Below are positions 26,081 through 35,013 of a stretch of 64,000 nt of DNA, in pieces (the first letter of the stretch is position 1; every line of letters begins with the position of its first letter). The position numbers and the translations under genes are program-made. The notes below the pieces were generated by a model that saw only the letters and a list, made by a program, of their open reading frames with translations, ran no database searches and was not told where the DNA came from. The DNA lies in NCBI RefSeq assembly GCF_000015265.1, contig NC_008699.1, positions 4,216,001 through 4,280,000 of the forward strand, read 5' to 3'. This stretch comes from Nocardioides sp. JS614 (GTDB taxonomy: Bacteria; Actinomycetota; Actinomycetes; Propionibacteriales; Nocardioidaceae).

Positions 26081-27526
26081 TCAGCTGCTGGTCGTGCCGC
26101 TGCACTGGTAGCGGGTGCCGCCGATCGGCACCCACTTGCCCTTCTGCAGCTGGATGAAGCGCCAGCACTCGCCGGTGTGGCGGGGGCCGACGTGCTGGGG
26201 TGAGTGCAGGCCGTTGGCCGTCCAGTTGTCGACCTTGGCGATGCCGGCGAGCAGCGACGGGCGGGTGAGCTTGCCGCCGAGTGCCGTCGCCTGCTCGACG
26301 AAGAGCCGGGCCGCGGACCAGGAGAACAGCCCGAAGAAGCTCGGCTCGGCGCCGGGCTTCACCTGCTGGAGCCAGCTGAGGTACAGCTGGAGCTCCTTGT
26401 TGCTCGCGGCCTCCTCGAACGGCGTGAAGTTGATGAACAGGGTGGTGCCCTCGACCGCGTCACCGCCGTTCTGGACGAACTCCGAGGTGTAGGCGGTGGG
26501 GTCCAGCATGAAGACCTCGGGCTTGAACCCCTGCTGCTGCATCGCGTCGGCCAGCCGGACGAACTGCGCGGACGCCCCGATCATCTGGACGTACTCGATG
26601 CCCTTGTCCTTCATCTCCTGGACGTAGGGCGAGTAGTTGAACTCCGAGATGTCGATGCCCTTGACGTAGTCGAAGTTCATGCCGCGGTTCTCCATCGCGG
26701 CGACCTGGGTCTTGGCGTTCTCCGAGGCGGCGCCGGCGTTGATGTAGAGCATCGCGGCGTGCGCGGCGGCGTCCGGGTGGTTCTTCTTCACGAAGTCGGG
26801 AACCGCGTTCTGGAACTCGGTCGCGACCGTCGACTGGGCGCCGTAGCAGGTGGTGCAGTCCTGGCGGTCGAAGGTGACGGAGGCCGAGCGGATGTCCGGG
26901 AGGCCGCAGGACTGCGCGGTCGCGGCGCCGCCGGAGTCGAAGGCCGACATCGAGCCGACCATCGCGAAGACCTCGTCGCAGGCCTTCGTGTACGCCTGCT
27001 GGTCCGCCGCCGCGTCGGTGCGGCTGTCGTAGGTCTTGAGCTGCAGCTTGTGGTCGCACAGGGAGCTGGTCGCGTTGTAGTAGGCGACGTAGGCCCGCAC
27101 CGCGTCCTGGCTCGCCTCGAACAGCCCGGGGACCGGGCCGGAGACGTCGGAGGAGTTGCCGATGGTGATCGTGTCGCCGGTGATGCCGGTCTGGTTCTTG
27201 AAGCCCGCGCAGCTGGCGGCCTCGGTGCCGCCGGTCGCCGAGTTGTCGCCGGTCCCCTTCGGGGCGTCCCCTCCCCCGGCCGCGCCGCTGGCGCTCGACC
27301 CGCCGTCGGTCGTGGTCGAGCCGCCGGTGTCGCCGGACGCGCCCGGCACCGACCCGTCGGGACCGGCCACCGTGCCGTCGCCGGTCACCACCTGGCCGTT
27401 GGCCCCGACCGTCGTCCCGTTGACCTGGGCCACCGTGTCGGGGTCGAGCTGGGAGCCGCAGGCCGCGAGCGTCAGCGCGAGGAGTGCGCCGACGGCAGGC
27501 ACGGCTGCGCGGGGATACGAAAGCAC
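26081..27526 (-). CDS. ABC transporter substrate-binding lipoprotein (LivJ type)
   Basis: 481 residues. A lipoprotein signal ends in 'ALTLAACGS' (Cys about residue 23). A Gly/Thr/Ser-rich linker follows to about residue 105, then a type I periplasmic-binding-protein fold: 'ITIGNSSDVSGPVPGLFEASQDAVRAYVAYYN'-type opening of Leu/Ile/Val receptors and a Cys pair 'DCTTCYGAQ' in the middle. It would hand substrate to the LivHM permease. First gene of the transporter operon with a KstR-type operator 18 bp before the start. A decayed copy lies just downstream. Confidence 0.87.
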   Translation of the reverse strand: MLSYPRAAVPAVGALLALTLAACGSQLDPDTVAQVNGTTVGANGQVVTGDGTVAGPDGSVPGASGDTGGSTTTDGGSSASGAAGGGDAPKGTGDNSATGGTEAASCAGFKNQTGITGDTITIGNSSDVSGPVPGLFEASQDAVRAYVAYYNATSSLCDHKLQLKTYDSRTDAAADQQAYTKACDEVFAMVGSMSAFDSGGAATAQSCGLPDIRSASVTFDRQDCTTCYGAQSTVATEFQNAVPDFVKKNHPDAAAHAAMLYINAGAASENAKTQVAAMENRGMNFDYVKGIDISEFNYSPYVQEMKDKGIEYVQMIGASAQFVRLADAMQQQGFKPEVFMLDPTAYTSEFVQNGGDAVEGTTLFINFTPFEEAASNKELQLYLSWLQQVKPGAEPSFFGLFSWSAARLFVEQATALGGKLTRPSLLAGIAKVDNWTANGLHSPQHVGPRHTGECWRFIQLQKGKWVPIGGTRYQCSGTTSS

Positions 27527-27543
27527 GGGCCCTCCACCATTTC

Positions 27544-27557
27544 TAGAACACGTATCA
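27544..27557. promoter_or_regulatory. KstR-type operator before the ABC transporter operon
   Basis: tagaacacgtatca fits TNNAACNNGTTNNA with a single change (GTA for GTT). The left half tagaacac is identical to many published KstR sites. It lies 18 bp upstream of the binding-protein start, in the only gap before the operon. Confidence 0.55.
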
Positions 27558-27633
27558 GTTCGTCAACGACACAGGTCCCCGGAGGTGACGCAGGCCACGC
27601 GAGGTTCTCGTGGCGGTCCGGACCGGGCCGGGC

Positions 27634-29181
27634 TCAGCGGGCGGCGCGACCGGGCTGCTCGGTCTCCTCGACGACCTCCGGCGGGTCCTCGGGCAGGTGC
27701 AGCGGCACGTAGTTGCCGGTCTCGTAGCTGCCGTCGGTCTGCAGCGTCACCCACTGGATGCCGACCGGGCGGCCACCGTGGTAGGTGATCAGGCTGATGT
27801 CGGCCGCACGCCGGGGCTTGCTCCCGAGCGCGAAGGCGTACGCCGCGCCCCCGGCCGTCCCGGTCGTGTAGCTGTAGCCGACCTCGCCGTTGCTGCCGAT
27901 GATCCGGTCGGGCCCCTGGCGCACGTGCAGGTGGCCGCCGATCACCAGGTCGGCGCAGCCGCGGGCCAGCGCCTCGTCGCCGAGGTTGGCGTCGTGGACC
28001 AGGATCGTGTCGACCCGCTCCTCGGCTTCACACGCGGCGTCGGTGAGCCGCTGCTCGACCTCGTCGAAGGTCAGGCCGGTCTCGTCGCGCCAGTTCCCGA
28101 GCCCGCTGGAGCGCGGGTCGTCCACGCCGAGGATCGTCGTACCGCCCGGGCCCTCGACGACCTCGCCGTCGAGCATCGTCCAGCCGTGGTCGGCGAGGTA
28201 GGAGTGCACGAAGTCGCCGTGGTCGTGGTTGCCGGCCACGCCCCACCGGTCCAGCCCGTCGAAGGCCTCGCTCACCGAGTCGAGGGAGAACGCCTCCCAG
28301 CTGTTGCCGGAGGAGGTGTCGTCACCGCCGTCGAAGACCGCGGTCGCGCCCGCCCGGTCGGCGATCGCCCGGGCGACCTTGTCCATGCCGATGTTGTCGT
28401 GCCGGTCGGAGACGAAGGCCACCACGGTGTCCCCCTCGACCGGATGGCGCAGCCCGAGCCGCGCGGCGTCCTCCGCGGCCTGCGCGTAGAAGTCCTTGCT
28501 GGTGTTGTAGGTGTCGACGGCGCTCTCGATCAGCCGGCGGGTCTGCTTGGTGGTGACGTCGCCGCTCACCTCGACGCCGTCCGCCTCGTCGGGCAGGGGT
28601 ACGCCGGACCCGAGGAACTCCCCCAGCGGGATCCAGTCCCGGTGCACGTCCTCGATGTCGTCGTCGCCGAGCCACGGCTGCCACAGCGCCAGGCCGACCA
28701 GCACGACGCCCACGCTCAGCAGCACCAGGTGCGGCGGATGCACGCGGGCGGCGAGCTCGCGGCGGCGCGCGGCACCAACCAACGCCCACCCGAGCACCGG
28801 CGGCAGCCCGAGGACCGCGCCGCGGAGGGCCGCACTCAGCGCCATGTCCCGCACCGCGTGGGTGACCTTCGCGACCTGGCCCTCGGGCTGGCCGGCGATC
28901 GCGGCGTAGCGCTGGAGGAGCTCGTCGGTGGAGGTGGCGTCGGTCTTGCCGAGCCGGATGTCGACGCCGAGGACGCCGGGGGCGTCGACCCGGACGTCGG
29001 GGATCACCGGGCCGGTGCGCAGCACCACGTGGCCCGAGAACGTGGGACGCAGCACGGCGTCGTGGCTGGCCAGCACGATGGAGCGGCTGCTGGTGAGGAA
29101 GAGCAGCAGCGCGATCGCGGCCGAGCAGGCGAACCAGACCCCGACGTACGCCAGGGCCCGTGGGATCCGCCTGATGCTCAG
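27634..29181 (-). CDS. Membrane-anchored metallophosphoesterase, probable CTG start
   Basis: About 515 residues. An N-terminal membrane helix ('ALAYVGVWFACSAAIALLLFL') and further helices near residues 125-175 precede a calcineurin-like phosphoesterase domain: 'FVSDRHDNIG' (in place of GDxH), 'FDGGDD', 'VAGNHDHGD', 'ILVHD' and 'VIGGHLHVRQG'. No ATG/GTG/TTG exists in frame before the first helix. A CTG at 29181 overlaps the rlmB stop (CTGA) and has GGAGG 7 nt upstream, so initiation at CTG by coupling is the best reading. Likely an extracytoplasmic phosphoesterase; substrate unknown. Confidence 0.8.
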   Translation of the reverse strand: MSIRRIPRALAYVGVWFACSAAIALLLFLTSSRSIVLASHDAVLRPTFSGHVVLRTGPVIPDVRVDAPGVLGVDIRLGKTDATSTDELLQRYAAIAGQPEGQVAKVTHAVRDMALSAALRGAVLGLPPVLGWALVGAARRRELAARVHPPHLVLLSVGVVLVGLALWQPWLGDDDIEDVHRDWIPLGEFLGSGVPLPDEADGVEVSGDVTTKQTRRLIESAVDTYNTSKDFYAQAAEDAARLGLRHPVEGDTVVAFVSDRHDNIGMDKVARAIADRAGATAVFDGGDDTSSGNSWEAFSLDSVSEAFDGLDRWGVAGNHDHGDFVHSYLADHGWTMLDGEVVEGPGGTTILGVDDPRSSGLGNWRDETGLTFDEVEQRLTDAACEAEERVDTILVHDANLGDEALARGCADLVIGGHLHVRQGPDRIIGSNGEVGYSYTTGTAGGAAYAFALGSKPRRAADISLITYHGGRPVGIQWVTLQTDGSYETGNYVPLHLPEDPPEVVEETEQPGRAAR

Positions 29182-30122
29182 CGACGCGCCTCCGAGATGG
29201 CGTAGAGCGCCACCGAGGCGGCGACGCCGGCGTTGAGGGACTCCAACTGGTTGGCCATCGGGATCGATACGAGCTGGTCGCAGGTCTCGCTGACCAGGCG
29301 GGACAGGCCGCTGCCCTCCGAGCCGACGACGACCACCAGTGGCCCGTCGGCCAGGTCGAGGTCGGGCAGGCTGACGTCGCCGTCGGCCGCCAGGCCGACG
29401 ACCATGCAGCCGGCCTCCTGGTAGGCCTTGAGCTGGCGGACCAGGTTGACGGTCTGGGCCACGGGGAGGCGGGCGGCCGCGCCGGCACTCGTCTTCCAGG
29501 CCGACGCGGTCATCCCGGCCGAACGGCGCTCGGGGATCACGACGCCGTGTGCGCCGAAGCCGGACGCGCTGCGCACCACGGCACCCAGGTTGCGCGGGTC
29601 GGTGACCGAGTCCAGCGCCACGATCAGCGGCGGCGCACCGCTCTCCGCCGCGGCGTCGAGCAGGTCGTCGGGATGGGCGTACTCGTACGGCGGGATCCGG
29701 GCGGCCAGCCCCTGGTGGACCGCGCCGCCGGTCATCCGGTCCAGCTCGCCGCGGCTGACCTCCTGGATGTTCAGCCGCCGCTCGGCCGCCGTCGCGAACG
29801 CCTCGCGCAGCCGGCCGTCCCGCTCGGCCCCCTCGGCGACGTACACGCCGGTCACCGGGACCCCGGCGCGCAGCGCCTCGACGACCGAGTTGCGCCCGGC
29901 GACCCACTCGGCGTCGCCGGCGGTCTTGCGCTTGGGGCGCCGGGTCGCGGACTTCTCGGCGCGCTTCGCGGCCTTGTGGGCCTGGTGGTAGGGCCGATCC
30001 TTGGCCTTCGGGGTCGGGCCCTTGCCCTCCAGGCCGCGGCGGACCCGGCCGCCGGAGCCGGCGGTGGGGTTGCCCTTGCCGGACTTCTTGATCGCGCCCT
30101 TGCGCTGGCTGTTGCCTGCCAT
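29178..30122 (-). CDS. rlmB: 23S rRNA 2'-O-methyltransferase RlmB (TrmH/SpoU family)
   Basis: 314 residues: a basic N-terminal extension (residues 1-68, Lys/Arg-rich), the substrate-binding domain starting at 'VAGRNSVVEALRAG', and the SPOUT knot domain with 'DSVTDPRNLGAVVRSA' (motif 1), 'VVVGSEGSGL' (motif 2) and 'IPMANQLESLNAGVAAS' (motif 3). It methylates G2251-type ribose in 23S rRNA. The start lies 2 bp after the cysS stop, matching the conserved actinobacterial pair. Confidence 0.92.
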   Translation of the reverse strand: MAGNSQRKGAIKKSGKGNPTAGSGGRVRRGLEGKGPTPKAKDRPYHQAHKAAKRAEKSATRRPKRKTAGDAEWVAGRNSVVEALRAGVPVTGVYVAEGAERDGRLREAFATAAERRLNIQEVSRGELDRMTGGAVHQGLAARIPPYEYAHPDDLLDAAAESGAPPLIVALDSVTDPRNLGAVVRSASGFGAHGVVIPERRSAGMTASAWKTSAGAAARLPVAQTVNLVRQLKAYQEAGCMVVGLAADGDVSLPDLDLADGPLVVVVGSEGSGLSRLVSETCDQLVSIPMANQLESLNAGVAASVALYAISEARR

Positions 30123-30124
30123 GA

Positions 30125-31540
30125 CTAGGAGAGGCTCCACTTCGGTCCGTCGGGGGTGTCTTCGAGCTGGACGCCGACCGCATGCAGTCGGTCCCGGATC
30201 GCATCCGCCGACACGAAGTCTCGGTCGGCACGGGCCTTCTCCCGTTGGGTGAGCAAGTCCGAGACCAGCCCCTCGACCACGGTCTCGAGACGTTCGGCCG
30301 TCCGGCCGCCTCCTGGGGAGCTCCATGCCGGGTCGGCCGGGTCCAGGCCGAGCACGTCGAGCATCGCGACCACCGACGCGGCGTTGCCGCGCAGCGCGGG
30401 CGAGTCCCCCGCGGCCAGGAGCTTGTTGCCCTCGCGCACCACCTCGTGGATCGCGGCGACGGCTGCGGGGGTGCCGAGGTCGTCGTTCATCGCGTTGAGG
30501 AAGTCGGCGCAGGCGATGCCGCCGCCGATCCCGCCGAGCACGTCGGCGGCGCGGTCGAGGAAGTTCTCGATCCGGCGGAACCCCGTGGCGGCCTCGTCGA
30601 GCGCCTCGAAGCTGAACTCCACGTGGCTGCGGTAGTGCGCGGCGACCAGGTAGTAGCGCAGCTCGATGCCGCGGTACTTCTGGAGCACGGCCGGGATCGT
30701 CAGCGAGTTGCCGAGCGACTTGCTCATCTTCTCGCCCGCCGTGGTGATCCACGCGTTGTGCATCCAGTACGTCGCGAACGGCCGGCCGGCCGCGCGCGAC
30801 TGGGCCTGCTCGTTCTCGTGGTGCGGGAACCGCAGGTCGACGCCGCCGCCGTGGATGTCGAAGGCGGGGCCGAGGTACTTGCCCGCCATCGCCGAGCACT
30901 CGATGTGCCAGCCCGGGCGTCCCGGGCCCCACGGGCTCGGCCAGGCGGCTGTCTCCGGCTCCGAGTCCTTCTTCCAGCCCTTCCACAGCGCGAAGTCGCG
31001 CGGGTCGCGCTTGCCACGGGGGTCGGCGTCCTCGGCCGCCTCCATGTCGTCGATGCCCTGCCGGGTCAGCTCGCCGTATTGCGGCCAGGACCGCACGTCG
31101 AAGTAGACGTCGCCCGAGCCGTCCTCGGCGGCGTACGCGTGCCCCTTGGCGATCAGCTCCTGGATCAGCACGATCATCTCGGGCACGTGCCCGGTGGCGG
31201 CCGGCTCGTAGGTCGGCGGCGCCACGTTGAGGTCGTCGTACGCCCGGTCGAGCTGGCGCTTCATCCGGTAGGCCAGCTGGTACCACGCCAGGCCCTGCTC
31301 GGCCGACTTGACCAGGATCTTGTCGTCGATGTCGGTCACGTTGCGGATGAACGTGACGTCGTAGCCGAGGTGGCGCAGCCAGCGCTGCAGCACGTCGAAG
31401 TTCACGCCCGAGCGGACGTGCCCGACGTGCGGCTCGGACTGCACGGTGAGACCGCAGACGTAGAGACCCGCCTTCCCCTCCTCGAGGGGGACGAAGTCAC
31501 GGACTTCGCGGGTCGCGGTGTCGTACAGCCGGAAGGTCAC
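30125..31540 (-). CDS. cysS: Cysteine-tRNA ligase
   Basis: 471 residues. HIGH-type motif 'HVGHVRSG', zinc ligands beginning with the Cys in 'YVCGLTVQSEP', 'GWHIECSAM' and 'GGVDLRFPHHENE', and the KMSKS loop 'GEKMSKSLGN'. Charges tRNA-Cys. ATG start. It is followed by rlmB in the order conserved in actinobacteria, but ispF, normally just upstream, is separated by two unrelated genes and reads the other way. Confidence 0.96.
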   Translation of the reverse strand: MTFRLYDTATREVRDFVPLEEGKAGLYVCGLTVQSEPHVGHVRSGVNFDVLQRWLRHLGYDVTFIRNVTDIDDKILVKSAEQGLAWYQLAYRMKRQLDRAYDDLNVAPPTYEPAATGHVPEMIVLIQELIAKGHAYAAEDGSGDVYFDVRSWPQYGELTRQGIDDMEAAEDADPRGKRDPRDFALWKGWKKDSEPETAAWPSPWGPGRPGWHIECSAMAGKYLGPAFDIHGGGVDLRFPHHENEQAQSRAAGRPFATYWMHNAWITTAGEKMSKSLGNSLTIPAVLQKYRGIELRYYLVAAHYRSHVEFSFEALDEAATGFRRIENFLDRAADVLGGIGGGIACADFLNAMNDDLGTPAAVAAIHEVVREGNKLLAAGDSPALRGNAASVVAMLDVLGLDPADPAWSSPGGGRTAERLETVVEGLVSDLLTQREKARADRDFVSADAIRDRLHAVGVQLEDTPDGPKWSLS

Positions 31541-31562
31541 CCAGGAAGTCTAGGGTTTGTGG

Positions 31563-32759
31563 GTGCGCCGACTGACATCCGTGATCGCGCTCGCTGCGGC
31601 GCTCCTGCCCGGCGTGGCACTCCCACCCGCCGACGCGGCACCGGCCCGCCGGATCGACTACACCGTCTGGGACGCGCCCGCGCAGCTGCGCGCCGGCACC
31701 CTCGACGCGCTGCGCGTCGGCGCCGGCCGGCTGGCGCTCGAGACCGGGACCGACACGGGCCGGTGGACCTCGCCGTGGACGCGTCCCGGCTTCGCGGCGA
31801 CCCGGCTGATCGCGTCCTGGTCGGCCCGGACACCCGGGGACAGCAGCATCCGAGTCGAGGTGCGCGGCCGGTCCGGCACGAGCAGGTCGAGCTGGGACAC
31901 CCTGGCGCAGTGGGCGGCCGGCGACCGGTTCACGCGGCGTACGACGGACTCCGGCCAGTCCGACGACCTCGGCTCGGTCAACGTCGACACGTGGGAGGTG
32001 CCGGGCGGGGTGACGGCCTACCAGCTGCGGGTCACGCTGGTGCGCGCCGTCGGCCAGGCGAAGTCGCCGACCGTCGACTCGGTCGGCGCGATGACCTCAC
32101 TGCTGCCCGACACCTCCGACGTGACCACTTCGCGCCCGGGTGTGGCGCGGGGCATCGTGCTGGACGTGCCGCGCTACTCGCAGATGGTGCACCGCGGCCA
32201 CTATCCGAGGTACGGCGGTGGCGGCGAGGCCTGGTGCTCCCCCACGTCGACGTCGATGGTGCTCGGCTACTACGGCGCGCTGCCCCCGGCGGCGGCGTAC
32301 TCCTGGGTGCCGGAGGGCCATGTGGACCCGTGGGTGGACCACGCCGCCCGGATGACCTACGACTACGACTATGCCGGCGCCGGCAACTGGCCGTTCAACA
32401 CCGCCTACGCCGCGTCCCTGACCGACCAGGCGTTCGTGACCCGGCTGCGCTCGCTGCGCGAGGCCGAGCGGTTCATCGCCGCCGGCATCCCCCTGGTCGC
32501 CTCGATCGCGTTCGGCCGCGGCGAGCTCACCGGCGCCCCGATCAGCTCCAGCGCCGGACACCTGCTGGTGATCGTCGGCTTCACCGACGCCGGCGACGTG
32601 GTCGTCAACGACCCGGCCGCCGCCACCCGCTCCGGGGTGCGCCGTACCTATGACCGCGGCGAGTTCGAGAACGCCTGGATCCCCGCCTCCGGCGGCACGG
32701 TCTACGTCATCACCGACGACGCCCACCCGCTCCCGGCGAACAGCCCCGGCAACTGGTAG
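31563..32759 (+). CDS. Secreted C39-like cysteine peptidase family protein
   Basis: 398 residues from a GTG at 31563 (a TTG six bases earlier is also possible). Signal peptide residues 1-25 (LLPGVALPPADA). The first ~180 residues form a beta-rich domain; the C-terminal half has a papain-like active site: Cys in 'GGGEAWCSPTSTSMVLGYYG', His in 'SSAGHLLVIVGF' and Asp in 'VVVNDPA'. These are C39-like 2 peptidases, common as secreted proteins in actinobacteria. Natural substrate unknown. Followed by a family B repeat. Confidence 0.82.
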   Translation: MRRLTSVIALAAALLPGVALPPADAAPARRIDYTVWDAPAQLRAGTLDALRVGAGRLALETGTDTGRWTSPWTRPGFAATRLIASWSARTPGDSSIRVEVRGRSGTSRSSWDTLAQWAAGDRFTRRTTDSGQSDDLGSVNVDTWEVPGGVTAYQLRVTLVRAVGQAKSPTVDSVGAMTSLLPDTSDVTTSRPGVARGIVLDVPRYSQMVHRGHYPRYGGGGEAWCSPTSTSMVLGYYGALPPAAAYSWVPEGHVDPWVDHAARMTYDYDYAGAGNWPFNTAYAASLTDQAFVTRLRSLREAERFIAAGIPLVASIAFGRGELTGAPISSSAGHLLVIVGFTDAGDVVVNDPAAATRSGVRRTYDRGEFENAWIPASGGTVYVITDDAHPLPANSPGNW

Positions 32760-32804
32760 CGGGGACGCGCCAGCGGCTCCGCTGATGGTGGTCGGTCGGG
32801 CTGG

Positions 32805-32896
32805 GAGTTTCATCGGCCGGCCGATGAAACTCTCGCTTGGACGACAAAGCTTCATCGTCCAGGCACGAGTTCTGTCGGCCGGCCGATGAAACTGGC
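32805..32896. repeat. Composite palindromic repeat, family B, copy 2
   Basis: The left module is a perfect 28-bp palindrome (32805-32832, half-site gagtttcatcggcc). The centre has tggacga / tcgtcca arms (32838-32844, 32855-32861) around a degenerate loop. The right module (about 32873-32896) is again tcggccggccga with gatgaaac. It lies between convergent genes. Confidence 0.85.
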
Positions 32897-32914
32897 GCGC
32901 CGGCCGCGGGCCAG

Positions 32915-34480
32915 TCAGCCGTCCTCCTGCTGGGGCTCGCGGGCGGTGAGGTCGATCGTGTGCCAGCCGGTGGCACCGTCCGGAAGCACATCCTGCTCGA
33001 CGCCCGTCTGCAGCAGGCCCACGGCATCGGTGGCCCGCACGGTCAGCGTGTGCTCGCCTGGGGGTACGTCGAGGTCCGCGACCCACTGCACCCAGGTGTC
33101 GTTGCTCGGCACCCGCGCCAGCCGGGCCGGGAGCCAGCTCCCGCCGTCGACCGACACCTCCACCCGCGAGATGCCGGTGTGCTGCGCCCAGGCGACGCCG
33201 GCCACCCGGGCTCCGCCGGAGTCGATCTCGCCGCCGTCGCGGGGGACGTCGATGCGCGAGGCGATCTTCACCGGCCCGAGCTCGGACCAGCCCTTCTGGG
33301 TCCAGTAGGCCTCGATGTCGGCGAACCGGGTCACCAACATGTCCACGACCCACTTGCACGCCGACACGTAGCCGTACAGCCCGGGCACGATCGTGCGCAC
33401 CGGGAACCCGTGGTCGATCGGCAGCGGCCGGCCGTTCATCGCCACCGCCAGCATCGCGTCCCGGTCGTCGGTGAGCACGTCGAGCGGGGTGCCGCAGGTC
33501 CAGCCGTCCTCGGACGTCTGCAAGACGGCGTCCGCACCGGCATGCACCCCCGCGGCGCTCAGCAGCCCGGCGATCCGGACGCCGCTCCACCAGGCGTTGC
33601 CGATCAGGTCGCCGCCGACCTCGTTGGAGACGCAGTTGAGCGTCACCCAGGCCTCGGTGAGCTGCCGGTCGATCAGGTCCCGGTAGGTCAGCACGATCTC
33701 CCGGTCGACCATCCCGTGGATCCGCAGCAGCCAGTCCGAGGGCTCGATCGCCGGCACCACGAGAGCGGTGTCGATCCGGTAGAAGGCGTCGTTCGGCGTC
33801 AGCCACGGCGTCATGTCGGGGACCTCGACCCGCGTTCCCTTCGGCACCAGCGGCCGGGTCACGCCGGGCAGCCGCAGCAGCCGGCGGCTCGCCTCGACGT
33901 GCCGCCGGCCGCGGCCGACCACCCGTCCGGCCGCGGCCGCCACGACGCCCACCGCCGCGATGGCGCCGACCCGCAGCAGGAAGGTACGGCGGGTGTGGTC
34001 GGGGTGCGCCGGGTCCGTGACGTCCTCCGGCGCCGCGGCGAGGGCCCGTGTGTGCCGCCGCAGCGGCTCGGTCAGCAGCGAGAGGCAGACCACCCAGGTC
34101 GCGAACCCGGCGGCGACCGGCAACCCGTCGAGCGCCGTGGCGCCGCGCTGGAGCCACACCGCGACGCCACCGATGACGGCAAGCCCGGCGAACACCAGGG
34201 TGGAGCGCCACCACGAGTGCCGCGCCAGCCGGCCGGCCCAGGCGAACACCGCCGCGCTGATCAGCAGCAGCACGACCAGCAGCACCGTCTTGTCGTGGTG
34301 GCCGAAGAACCGGATCGCGCGCTCGACGACCGGCCCGGGGGTGAGCCGGACGACCAGGTCGGCGACGGCGAGCAACGGCGAGTCGCGGATCGTCATCACC
34401 ATCGCGAGGCTGTAGCTCACGGCGAGACCGGCGAACCCGGCGACCAGGCCGGCGACCGACCACGCGCGGGAGGTGCTCAC
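32915..34480 (-). CDS. Membrane-anchored sulfite-oxidase-like molybdopterin protein
   Basis: 521 residues from a GTG. Four membrane helices (about residues 8-35, 65-85, 92-108, 120-137) precede an 'RRTFLLRVGAIAAVG' segment that resembles a Tat-type motif plus a fifth helix. The molybdopterin domain follows, with the Mo-ligand cysteine in 'TLNCVSNEVGGD', 'WSGVRIAGLL' and 'GYVSACKWV', and a C-terminal Mo-co dimerisation Ig-like domain ('VAWAQHTGISRVEVSVDGG'). Likely an extracytoplasmic reductase or oxidase linked to membrane electron transfer; its substrate is not known. Confidence 0.85.
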   Translation of the reverse strand: MSTSRAWSVAGLVAGFAGLAVSYSLAMVMTIRDSPLLAVADLVVRLTPGPVVERAIRFFGHHDKTVLLVVLLLISAAVFAWAGRLARHSWWRSTLVFAGLAVIGGVAVWLQRGATALDGLPVAAGFATWVVCLSLLTEPLRRHTRALAAAPEDVTDPAHPDHTRRTFLLRVGAIAAVGVVAAAAGRVVGRGRRHVEASRRLLRLPGVTRPLVPKGTRVEVPDMTPWLTPNDAFYRIDTALVVPAIEPSDWLLRIHGMVDREIVLTYRDLIDRQLTEAWVTLNCVSNEVGGDLIGNAWWSGVRIAGLLSAAGVHAGADAVLQTSEDGWTCGTPLDVLTDDRDAMLAVAMNGRPLPIDHGFPVRTIVPGLYGYVSACKWVVDMLVTRFADIEAYWTQKGWSELGPVKIASRIDVPRDGGEIDSGGARVAGVAWAQHTGISRVEVSVDGGSWLPARLARVPSNDTWVQWVADLDVPPGEHTLTVRATDAVGLLQTGVEQDVLPDGATGWHTIDLTAREPQQEDG

Positions 34481-34518
34481 CCCGACGATTCTTGCGCACT
34501 CTCCGGCATGATCGCCTT

Positions 34519-35013
34519 GTGGATCTCCTCCCCCGGGTCGGCATCGGCACCGACGTGCACCGGCTCGTCGACGGCGTCCCCCTGCACCTCGCGGGCCTGC
34601 ACTGGCCCGACGAGCCGCAGGGCCTCGAGGGTCACTCCGACGCCGACGTGGCCGCCCACGCCGCCTGTGACGCGCTGTTCTCCGCGGCCGGCCTCGGCGA
34701 CCTCGGCTCCAACTTCGGTACGGCGGACCCGGCCTGGGCCGGCGCGTCCGGCGCGGCCCTCCTCGAGGAGACGGCGCGCCGGGTCCGGGCCGCGGGCTTC
34801 GAGATCGGCAACGTCGCGGTGCAGGTGATCGGCAACCGCCCCCGCCTCGGTGGGCGCCGGGCGGAGGCCGAGACCGCCCTGAGCGCCGCCGTGGGCGCGC
34901 CGGTGAGCGTCTCGGCCACCACCGCCGACGGGCTCGGCCTGACGGGACGCGGCGAGGGCGTCGCCGCGATCGCGACCGCCCTGGTCACGCCCCGTCACCA
35001 CGGGTCGGCGTGA
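34519..35013 (+). CDS. ispF: 2-C-methyl-D-erythritol 2,4-cyclodiphosphate synthase
   Basis: 164 residues from the GTG at 34519. The metal-binding 'GIGTDVHRL' and 'LEGHSDADVAAHAACDAL' motifs and the C-terminal 'SATTADGLGLTGRGEGVAA' are diagnostic. It forms MEcPP in the non-mevalonate isoprenoid pathway. The 3' end overlaps the nirD-like gene on the other strand by 29 bp. It is 11.5 kb from ispD, whereas these genes are normally adjacent. Confidence 0.94.
   Translation: MDLLPRVGIGTDVHRLVDGVPLHLAGLHWPDEPQGLEGHSDADVAAHAACDALFSAAGLGDLGSNFGTADPAWAGASGAALLEETARRVRAAGFEIGNVAVQVIGNRPRLGGRRAEAETALSAAVGAPVSVSATTADGLGLTGRGEGVAAIATALVTPRHHGSA

Noticed and set aside
25974..26168. Short minus-strand frame between the remnant and the binding-protein gene
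   Set aside because: It runs into the 3' end of the binding-protein gene in another frame, with no start context or motif.
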